From NCBI GenBank assembly GCA_023459755.1, contig JAEWSS010000294.1:1-5148 (forward strand): 5,148 nt of DNA. The letters run 5' to 3'. This DNA is from Verrucomicrobiota bacterium. GTDB taxonomy: Bacteria > Verrucomicrobiota > Lentisphaeria > Victivallales > Victivallaceae. The position numbers and the translations under genes are program-made. Shown here piece after piece: positions 1 through 5,148 of the stretch (the stretch's first letter is position 1; every line of letters starts with the position of its first letter). Below the pieces are notes generated by a model that did no database searches, was not told the origin of the DNA, and saw only the letters and a program-made list of their open reading frames with translations.

Positions 1-917
1 CACTGCAAAAAGTCACCGCCATTCTGCGCGAAAACCATATTGATTATATTCCGCTCAAAGGATCGTTCCTCGCCAACCGCGTCTACCCGGCTCCGGCGCT
101 GCGACCGCGCTCCGACATCGACCTGCTGCTGCGCGAAGCCGATCTCGAACGCACCGCCGCAATCTTTCACCGCCTCGGCTGGACAAATCACGACGAACGC
201 ATGCACACGGTTCATATCCCGGCACTGGTTTCGCCCGGCCGGAACATCATGTTCGAGCCGCATTTCGGAGTTTTTCAACCGTCGCCCGGAACGGCGAAAA
301 ACGCGGAGCTTTGGGCCGCCGCCGTTCGGCAGTCCGACAGCGGAGAATTTTTTCTGCCGCCGGAACTGGTCTTTCTTCACGCCGTGGACAGCGCATTGAG
401 CGACAACCTCTCAATGGGGATGAAACCATTGATCGACACCACGATGGTGACCGCAAAATTCAACCTCACCAACCGAATGATCTCGGCCGCGGCTGAAAAA
501 TATTGTCCGGCGGTGCGCCCCCAGCTGTTTTTCACGGCGTTCCCCGAGCTGCTCGGCGGCGATGAATGCGGCAGCGCCATACCGCCGGAAGTAACCGCGG
601 CTTTCCGCGCCCTGCCGTTCACCTCCGGGCTGAACCGGGCGGACAGCTATAAAATACTGCTGGCCAGAGACTACGCGACGAAGTCGGCGGTCGGCAAGAT
701 CTTCTTTTTTTTCGGTCGGCTGTTCGCCCATCCGGCCGATTTGCGCAAGCGTTACGGACTGGGCAAAAAAGCGTTTTGGCGTCTTCCCGCCTACTACGCG
801 GTTGACATGATCCGCAAAATCCGGGTTTTTATCGCAAAAACCTCCGATATGACCGATGACGCCATGAACGAGGCCGCCGTCCGTCAGTCCATATTAAAGG
901 AGTATCTTAAAAAATGA
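1..917 (+). CDS. Nucleotidyltransferase family protein (NTP_transf_5-like), 5'-truncated by the window
   Basis: This frame is open from base 3 to the TGA at 915-917 and shows 304 residues; the true start is upstream. Counting from the first full codon, it contains a Lys-Gly pair (19-20), a Tyr-Pro (28-29) and then RPRSDIDLLL (34-43), whose Asp38/Asp40 pair is the metal-binding signature of the polymerase-beta-type nucleotidyltransferase fold. A later H-x-P-x-L segment (71-75) followed by FEPHF (84-88) matches the 'ElHW' region of the family, with Glu85 as a likely third acidic residue. The C-terminal part (RYGL, then an aromatic and basic helical stretch) is also typical. Family members are usually about 350-400 residues, so roughly 50-100 may be missing. 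The family's biochemical role is poorly defined; members often sit near peptide-maturation or export genes. Its stop overlaps the start of the following protease gene, implying co-translation. An alternative start at Met 201 would remove the catalytic motif, so it is rejected. Family call fairly sure; substrate unknown. Confidence 0.85.
   Translation, partial: LQKVTAILRENHIDYIPLKGSFLANRVYPAPALRPRSDIDLLLREADLERTAAIFHRLGWTNHDERMHTVHIPALVSPGRNIMFEPHFGVFQPSPGTAKNAELWAAAVRQSDSGEFFLPPELVFLHAVDSALSDNLSMGMKPLIDTTMVTAKFNLTNRMISAAAEKYCPAVRPQLFFTAFPELLGGDECGSAIPPEVTAAFRALPFTSGLNRADSYKILLARDYATKSAVGKIFFFFGRLFAHPADLRKRYGLGKKAFWRLPAYYAVDMIRKIRVFIAKTSDMTDDAMNEAAVRQSILKEYLKK
896..902 (+). promoter_or_regulatory. 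Ribosome binding site for the first protease gene, inside the upstream CDS
   Basis: AAAGGAG lies 11 bases before the ATG at 914 and sits within the last codons of the nucleotidyltransferase gene. An in-frame TAA at 908-910 lies between this site and the ATG, so 914 is the earliest possible start. Together with the ATGA overlap this supports translational coupling. Confidence 0.75.
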
Positions 918-3478
918 TCCCGGACAATGCGCGAATGATTACATCCGAGGCGTGGGGGGACGAAAATCTTTCCACCGTCGATCCGCTGACCGGCATCGCC
1001 TACGCCGACACGGAAAAAACCATCGCCGACAAAAATGACGACAATGACTGCTGGCTGGCCGCCGCCGCCAATATAATGTTCTGGGGCGGCTGGGTGACCG
1101 CCGGCGACATAAGCATTGCCAACGAAGATCGTTTTTTCAGCTTCGCGGTCTCCTGCTGGGGCGACGTCGGCGGCTTTGAAGGCGACGCACTTTACTGGTG
1201 GCTCAACGGCTCGGTGGTTGACGAAAACTATTCCACGCCGCCGTTATCCGGTGGCGGCCGTCTTCCGCAGCTTGATCCGGCCGACAATCTGCTTGAATTC
1301 TATAGCGCGCAGTATGACAAGGCCGACATGGTCTGCAAAATGATCGACGCCGGGTTCGGCGTCACGCTCGGAATCACCAACCCCGATATGAGCCACGCCA
1401 TTACCTGTTGGGGTTACGAGAAAATCGACGGCGAACTTTATATTTTCTATTCCGATTCCGACGACAATAAAAACACCAATTATGCCGACCGCAGCAAAGC
1501 GCCTGATTCACTGAAACGCACCCGGATTAGCTATAATTCGGCTACCGGAGAATACAATTTGGCCGACTATCGGATGGAGGCCGTGCTGCACGACCTCACC
1601 GCCTTTCGTCAGTACGACGTCGTTATGAGCGGACAAAACGAAGACCTGACCGGAACCGCAAAGACAGTCACGGTCGGCACCGAGCGCCGCGGCCGGTTCG
1701 ACGCGGAAAACGACGACGACGCCTACCGGCTCACCGCGCCCGACACGAATCTTGCGCTGGCAGTGTCCGCCGCCGTTGCGGAGTCGCAGTTTACGTTCGA
1801 ACTTTACGATGCGTCCGGCAACCTGCTGGCGGCGCAGACCGCTCTGTCCGCCGCGCTCAATCTTTCCGTTGTCTCCGGCGACGACTATTATCTAAGGATC
1901 ACCGGAAGCGGTCAACTTGACCATTCGGATTTTCTCAGAGGGGTTTATGCGATCAATTCCGCCGGGGATGGCGGTCGGGCCGTAAAATGGAGCGACGGCG
2001 AAGCGACGATCGCCGCGGTGGCGCACGGCAGCAGCGAGACTTTTGCACTGTCGGATCACTCGGAATATTTTTCCTCCGCACTGAACAGTTACTCCGCCGC
2101 CTTCATCGGGCTGGACGCCGCAACCAATTTTTACGGCGGATCGCTTAACGGCGATACCACCGGAAATTGTCGTTTTTACTTTGAAAACGGCAGAATAAAA
2201 ACGCTCTACGGCGGCGGCGGCGGAAAAGTCGAAGGCGACATCTCAATCGTCACCTCAGGCGACACCATACTCGCCAGTCTGCTTTACGGCGGCGGCGGCG
2301 GAGTCGGCGCCGACGTTGCCGGGAATGTCCGCCTCGACCTCAATTTTTCAAAATGCACCGGTAACATTTTCGGCGGTTCGTTCAATGCGGCGGTCGGCGG
2401 AACCGTGACGCTGAAAATCGGTTCCGGTCAACTCAGCGGACTGATATTCGGCGGCGGACGCGCCTATGAGGAAAATTCCAGTGCCGACACCGGAGACATC
2501 AATATAACCATCTCCGGGGCGGCGGTCAGTCATACCGACAACAAAAAACTTCTTGCCGCCGGCAAGGGCAATTCGGCATGGATCGTCGGCGGCGGACAGG
2601 CGTTCAACGGCGGCAGCGTAATCAACACGGCGGTGAACATCACGGTCAACGGCGGCGCCGACATCAGTCGAATTATCGGCGGCGCGCAGGCGCAGGGTGA
2701 AAACAGTTACGCCGTGGTAGGCTCGGTTGCGATCTTTGTTGAAAACGCCACCGTCACCGGCAACATCTTCGGCGGCGGATACGCTCGCAATCACGCACAA
2801 AGCATGGTGACCGATACGGTGACGATCACGGTGGATTCATCAATCTCTGAAGTGTCGCTGTTCGGCAATATTTACCTCGGCGGCACCGCGCCGGGATACC
2901 CCGCCTCCGGCGGAGACGCCTCGATCGCCAACGGCGGCAGCGTGATCTTCACCGGAAAAGGCGAACTGCTAAATTTTTCCGGAACAGTGTCCGGCGACGG
3001 AACGGTTCCCGGCTCAACCGCCGGAACCCGCACACTGGGATTCAAGGACTTTAACGGTGAATTTTCCGCCTCGATCAAAAATTTCGACCTGATGACAATA
3101 GCCGGAAACAGCGCAATGACAGTCGGGTGCGACCTTGATCTGGGAACCGTTCGCTTTCAGGTCGGCGGCGAAAACTCCGCCGCGCCGGCAATGCTCACCG
3201 CCAACGGCATAAACTGGAGTCTCAGTGCCGAAAATGCGATTGAAGTGATATTTCCTGAAGTTTTCGACACCACGGAAAACCGCGAATTTACCCTGCTCGA
3301 CTCCGATACGATCGACAGTTTGTCCGGTCTTACGCTCGCCGTCATGTTCGATGCCGACACCACGCTGGCGGTGCTTAATATCGCCGACGGCAGTTCGGTC
3401 GAAGAGTTCTTCGGTTCATTTTCACTCTCAATAAATTCTGGAATATTGTCACTGAAATTTACCGCCCCGGGAAACTAA
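914..3478 (+). CDS. IdeS-like (C66-type) cysteine protease with PPC-like domain and Gly-rich beta-repeat region
   Basis: Complete, 854 residues. The catalytic domain covers about residues 10-232. Cys46 lies in DNDCWLAAAANIMFW, His161 in SHAITCWGYE and Asp181/Asp183 in YSDSDD; Lys35 of the EKT motif precedes Cys46 by 11 residues. This reproduces the remembered IdeS layout (Lys84, Cys94, His262, Asp284/Asp286; 'HVINVWG' and 'TDSDS'), but Cys-to-His spacing is 115 residues versus 168 in IdeS, so the domain is more compact. A PPC-like beta domain follows (about 236-348; NDDDAYRL, FELYDASGNLL, YYLRIT). Gly-rich repeats ending in (I/L)(F/Y)GGG occupy about 430-657, then a distinct C-terminal module (658-854). 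There is no signal peptide, lipobox or transmembrane helix, and the in-frame stop at 908-910 prevents a longer N-terminus. The protein is probably extracellular or surface-located, acting on an unknown protein; IgG-like targets are possible but unproven. Translationally coupled to the upstream nucleotidyltransferase and paralogous to the next gene. Protease fold likely; substrate unknown. Confidence 0.82.
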   Translation: MIPDNARMITSEAWGDENLSTVDPLTGIAYADTEKTIADKNDDNDCWLAAAANIMFWGGWVTAGDISIANEDRFFSFAVSCWGDVGGFEGDALYWWLNGSVVDENYSTPPLSGGGRLPQLDPADNLLEFYSAQYDKADMVCKMIDAGFGVTLGITNPDMSHAITCWGYEKIDGELYIFYSDSDDNKNTNYADRSKAPDSLKRTRISYNSATGEYNLADYRMEAVLHDLTAFRQYDVVMSGQNEDLTGTAKTVTVGTERRGRFDAENDDDAYRLTAPDTNLALAVSAAVAESQFTFELYDASGNLLAAQTALSAALNLSVVSGDDYYLRITGSGQLDHSDFLRGVYAINSAGDGGRAVKWSDGEATIAAVAHGSSETFALSDHSEYFSSALNSYSAAFIGLDAATNFYGGSLNGDTTGNCRFYFENGRIKTLYGGGGGKVEGDISIVTSGDTILASLLYGGGGGVGADVAGNVRLDLNFSKCTGNIFGGSFNAAVGGTVTLKIGSGQLSGLIFGGGRAYEENSSADTGDINITISGAAVSHTDNKKLLAAGKGNSAWIVGGGQAFNGGSVINTAVNITVNGGADISRIIGGAQAQGENSYAVVGSVAIFVENATVTGNIFGGGYARNHAQSMVTDTVTITVDSSISEVSLFGNIYLGGTAPGYPASGGDASIANGGSVIFTGKGELLNFSGTVSGDGTVPGSTAGTRTLGFKDFNGEFSASIKNFDLMTIAGNSAMTVGCDLDLGTVRFQVGGENSAAPAMLTANGINWSLSAENAIEVIFPEVFDTTENREFTLLDSDTIDSLSGLTLAVMFDADTTLAVLNIADGSSVEEFFGSFSLSINSGILSLKFTAPGN
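1619..1957 (+). other. PPC-like beta domain of the first protease
   Basis: Residues about 236-348. The pattern is an acidic NDDDAYRL strand, an alternating hydrophobic strand, FELYDASGNLL, and a closing YYLRIT strand, which is the usual order in bacterial pre-peptidase C-terminal domains. These domains accompany secreted proteases and are often involved in binding or are removed on maturation. The same block occurs at the same place in the downstream paralog (NDDDYYAI and YYIRIT). Confidence 0.6.
2201..2884 (+). repeat. Degenerate protein-level Gly-rich beta-strand repeats, first protease
   Basis: Residues about 430-657. About eight units each run as an alternating polar/hydrophobic strand (for example GDINITISG), a short turn, and a closing (I/L)(F/Y/V)GGG or variant. 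Gly clusters fall near residues 433, 459, 487, 513, 559, 589, 620 and 656, giving steps of 26-28 residues first and 30-46 later. The regular strand-turn pattern suggests a beta-helix or beta-solenoid stalk. It lacks the Asp-containing GGxGxD nonapeptide of RTX calcium-binding repeats. DNA copies are diverged apart from the GGC-rich turns. Confidence 0.7.
2207..2302 (+). repeat. Pair of identical 18-base GGC-tract direct repeats
   Basis: TACGGCGGCGGCGGCGGA occurs at 2207-2224 and again at 2285-2302, exactly 78 bases (26 codons) apart and in the same reading frame, encoding Tyr-Gly5. A near copy ending in TCC instead of GGA is at 4889-4906 in the paralog. Slippage or recombination here would keep the frame. 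Confidence 0.8.
2885..3478 (+). other. C-terminal module of the first protease, candidate export or surface-attachment region
   Basis: Residues about 658-854. The GGG motif stops and the sequence becomes a mixed beta-type module: FNGEFSASIKNFD near 713-725, a hydrophobic FTLLDSDTI near 792-800, and a final segment SFSLSINSGILSLKF before the stop. It has no sortase motif, no transmembrane anchor with basic tail, and no terminal aromatic residue as expected for an autotransporter barrel. A C-terminal secretion signal is possible given the lack of an N-terminal one, but this is inference only. The paralog's equivalent lies outside the window. Confidence 0.35.
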
Positions 3479-3482
3479 AAAC

Positions 3483-3500
3483 AACGCCGCACGCGTTTTT
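3483..3500 (+). terminator. Weak stem-loop followed by a T run between the protease genes
   Basis: AACGC (3483-3487) can pair with GCGTT (3493-3497) around a 5-base loop, and the T run 3496-3500 follows. Five pairs with part of the T run inside the stem is poor for an intrinsic terminator; at most it would attenuate read-through into the next gene or trim the message. Confidence 0.2.
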
Positions 3501-3506
3501 ACAAGT

Positions 3507-3516
3507 GGTTATAACC
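3507..3516. promoter_or_regulatory. Perfect 10-base palindrome in the intergenic gap
   Basis: GGTTATAACC reads the same on both strands and is extended by a G:C pair (3505/3518) across a G:T wobble. It lies directly upstream of the Shine-Dalgarno sequence of the second protease gene, where an operator or a small hairpin could affect initiation. It contains TATAAC, but no convincing -35 is seen upstream. GGTTATAACC also occurs at about 3925-3934 inside the next gene, so chance is plausible. Confidence 0.15.
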
Positions 3517-3521
3517 GCGAT

Positions 3522-3526
3522 GGAGG
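3522..3526 (+). promoter_or_regulatory. Ribosome binding site of the second protease gene
   Basis: GGAGG ends 6 bases before the ATG at 3533, a strong and well-spaced Shine-Dalgarno sequence. In the same frame there is a TAA at 3512-3514 and no ATG, GTG or TTG between it and 3533, so this start is the earliest possible one. Confidence 0.85.
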
Positions 3527-3532
3527 CCCCAA

Positions 3533-5148
3533 ATGAGCACAGACAGCACCGACCGTAACGCGAAGAGCGCATACTTCAACGACGCAGTATGCATCACCAC
3601 CGAAGAATGGGGTCACGAACAGCTGACCACAACCGACAGCGTCACCGGGTACTATTTTGCCGATGTTGAAAAAACCAGGGACACCGACGCCGACGACAAC
3701 TCCTGCTGGCTGACCAGCGCTTCCAACATACTGTACTGGTCCGGCTGGGCCGCGGCCGGCGACCCGACGCTGATTTCCGAAGACGCCTTCTTTGAATATG
3801 CCAACCAGTGCTGGGGCGCCAACAACGGCGGCTACGAAATCGCCGCCTACAACTGGTGGCTCATCGGAAAATCGGGATTTTCAACCATCACCGCACCGGA
3901 CGGCGGCGGAAAATTTTCGGCGGTTATAACCTCAACTTCCGCATATTGTCTGGAGGCGGCAATCAGCAACCGCGGCGCAATTTCATCGCTGTTCGCCGCC
4001 GTCGAAGGGGGGTACGGCGTAACGCTCGGAATCCGGGGCGTCGGCATCTCGCACGCCATCACCTGCTGGGGCTACGAAGTGGTAAACGACAACATCTATC
4101 TGTATTATTCCGACTCGGACGACCAGGAGATCTACGGCGACCGCACCGCCGCGCCGAACACGCTTCACAAGACGCTTCTCACCTACAACACCACCACTAA
4201 ACGCTATTATATGACCGACTATCTGGTCAGCGGCATCTACCTTTCCCAGATAACCGCGATCGCTCAATACGACAAAATTTTCAGCGGCATGCACGAAACT
4301 TTTGACGATGCCCGCGAAATTACAGCTTCCGGTGACGGCGAAAGCAAAAACCGCCGCGGCAAGCTGGACGGCACCAACGACGACGACTATTACGCAATCT
4401 CCGGCGAAGGTCGCGGCGCCTGCTTTACCATTCTCTCCTGGGACGACGCCAGCCCTTATCTCACCATCGACATGTACGAGGCGGATCAAACCTTTATCAG
4501 CACCATCGCCGACACCCATTCCTGCGTCGGCAGTTTCACCACCAGCGAAGACGGCGAAAAATATTACATCCGGATTACCGGCACCGCCGCCGGACAACTC
4601 TATGACCTGACCAACAACGTCTACGTCATCACCGTGCAGAACAACCGCTGGTGGACCAGCTGGAACCATATCGACAACAGCTCGGAAATCATTGAGATCG
4701 TCGCCGACAACACCGCGGCCGAAACCTATATTTCCGACAACGAAAAATACGCCAAAGACGGCTACTGCGCCGCCGCAATCGTCGGCCTCGGCAACAAAGG
4801 ATACCGCAAAGTATTCGGCGGGCCGTCGAGCGGGACCTACATTGGAAGCATCCGGCTCTGCGCCAATGAAACCACCGTTCGCACGCTTTACGGCGGCGGC
4901 GGCTCCGGCACCACGGTAAACGGCGACATTTATCTTGAACTTAGCGGCGGCGTTGAAGTTTCCGCCGCGCTTTTCGGCGGCGGCGCGTCCACCGTTACCG
5001 GCAGCATCAATATCACCGCTGAAACCGGCGGCGGAACCGCCAACTTCTTCGGCGGCTCGCTGAACGCCTCGGTGTCCGGCAATATCGACATCGCCATGAC
5101 CGGCGGAACCTACACCGGACTGATCGTCGGCGGCGGACGCAGCGGCAC
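3533..5148 (+). CDS. Second IdeS-like (C66-type) cysteine protease with PPC-like and Gly-rich repeats, 3'-truncated by the window
   Basis: Open from ATG 3533 to the window end, 538 residues visible. The catalytic domain (about 22-245) carries Lys47 (EKT), Cys58 (DDNSCWLTSASNILYW), His174 (SHAITCWGYE, identical over ten residues to the upstream protein) and Asp194/Asp196 (YSDSDD). Lys-to-Cys (11) and His-to-Asp (20) spacings equal those of the upstream paralog; Cys-to-His is 116 versus 115. The region between Cys and His is the most diverged. A PPC-like domain follows (about 250-368) with additional Cys297 and Cys331, then Gly-rich repeats from about 452, with Gly clusters near 454, 482, 507 and 533 that match the first four of the upstream protein. 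There is no signal peptide; 12 extra residues precede the catalytic domain compared with the paralog. It lies 54 bases after the first protease gene, probably in one transcript, and likely arose by duplication. Protease family likely, target unknown; total length cannot be known. Confidence 0.82.
   Translation, partial: MSTDSTDRNAKSAYFNDAVCITTEEWGHEQLTTTDSVTGYYFADVEKTRDTDADDNSCWLTSASNILYWSGWAAAGDPTLISEDAFFEYANQCWGANNGGYEIAAYNWWLIGKSGFSTITAPDGGGKFSAVITSTSAYCLEAAISNRGAISSLFAAVEGGYGVTLGIRGVGISHAITCWGYEVVNDNIYLYYSDSDDQEIYGDRTAAPNTLHKTLLTYNTTTKRYYMTDYLVSGIYLSQITAIAQYDKIFSGMHETFDDAREITASGDGESKNRRGKLDGTNDDDYYAISGEGRGACFTILSWDDASPYLTIDMYEADQTFISTIADTHSCVGSFTTSEDGEKYYIRITGTAAGQLYDLTNNVYVITVQNNRWWTSWNHIDNSSEIIEIVADNTAAETYISDNEKYAKDGYCAAAIVGLGNKGYRKVFGGPSSGTYIGSIRLCANETTVRTLYGGGGSGTTVNGDIYLELSGGVEVSAALFGGGASTVTGSINITAETGGGTANFFGGSLNASVSGNIDIAMTGGTYTGLIVGGGRSG
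4280..4636 (+). other. PPC-like beta domain of the second protease
   Basis: Residues about 250-368, aligned with the upstream PPC-like domain through NDDDYYAI near 282-289, a TIDMYEADQTF strand pair, and YYIRITG near 344-350. Two cysteines (297 and 331), absent from the paralog's domain, lie on what look like neighbouring strands and could form a disulfide if the protein is extracellular. Confidence 0.55.
4886..5148 (+). repeat. Gly-rich beta-strand repeats of the second protease, running off the window
   Basis: From residue about 452. Four GGG-type turns are visible (LYGGGGS, LFGGG, FFGGS, IVGGG) spaced 28, 25 and 26 residues apart, in the same order and nearly the same spacing as the first four of the paralog, including the GGS variant at the third position. 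That shared order indicates common descent of the whole block, not independent repeat expansion. Confidence 0.7.

Noticed and set aside
40..399. 119-codon + strand frame overlapping the nucleotidyltransferase
   Set aside because: Arg/Ser/Pro-rich out-of-frame shadow; the nucleotidyltransferase frame carries the conserved motifs across the same bases.
2348..2800. 150-codon open frame on the - strand
   Set aside because: Antisense shadow of the Gly-rich repeat region, with no recognisable motif.
2201..2884. RTX calcium-binding repeats
   Set aside because: Gly-rich turns are present but the GGxGxD nonapeptide Asp and the 9-residue period are missing; the period is 26 or more.
3379..3478. Autotransporter beta-barrel at the C-terminus of the first protease
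   Set aside because: No 250-300-residue amphipathic barrel with alternating aromatic strands and no terminal Phe/Trp/Tyr; the protein ends in Asn.
3501..3532. Sigma-70 promoter for the second protease gene (TATAAC in the palindrome)
   Set aside because: No -35-like hexamer at suitable distance, and the predicted -10 would place the transcript start almost on the Shine-Dalgarno sequence.
3808..4200. 130-codon Arg-rich + strand frame
   Set aside because: Out-of-frame shadow across the catalytic domain of the second protease.
3983..4669. 228-codon open frame on the - strand
   Set aside because: It lies wholly opposite the second protease gene, whose motifs are unmistakable. Its translation is a low-complexity Val/Ala/Gly/Asp string typical of the antisense of GC-biased codons, and no Shine-Dalgarno was noted.
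1..5148. tRNA, rRNA, CRISPR array, insertion sequence or transposase
   Set aside because: Nothing seen on either strand; nearly the whole window is occupied by three coding frames.

Overview
The window holds three genes on the + strand and almost no non-coding DNA. The sequence is GC-rich with a strong preference for C or G at third codon positions. From memory, large gap-free Gly-rich repeat proteins of this style, next to 'uncharacterised nucleotidyltransferase' genes, resemble host-associated Lentisphaerota/Victivallales-type genomes. No taxonomic marker is present, so the organism assignment is a low-confidence inference.

Layout. Positions 1-917 carry the 3' part of a nucleotidyltransferase-fold protein (NTP_transf_5 type) whose start lies before the window. 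Its TGA overlaps the ATG of the next gene (ATGA, 914-917). Positions 914-3478 encode a complete 854-residue protein with three parts: an N-terminal papain-like cysteine protease domain that closely matches the active-site layout of IdeS/Mac-type (MEROPS C66) immunoglobulin-degrading proteases, a PPC-like (bacterial pre-peptidase C-terminal) beta domain, and a long Gly-rich beta-strand repeat region with a distinct C-terminal module. After a 54-base gap, positions 3533-5148 begin a second gene with the same architecture, which is cut by the window end inside its Gly-rich repeats.

How they may work together. The two proteases are tandem paralogs that keep the putative Lys, Cys, His and Asp active-site residues at nearly identical spacing, but differ between Cys and His, in Cys content and probably in specificity. 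Neither can have a classical signal peptide: in-frame stops just upstream of both start codons fix the N-termini, and both proteins go almost directly into the catalytic domain. Since the PPC and repeat regions look like those of extracellular proteins, a non-Sec export route is the most interesting inference. The coupled nucleotidyltransferase is a candidate accessory or modification factor. No transporter is visible in the window, so this system-level idea is a hypothesis.
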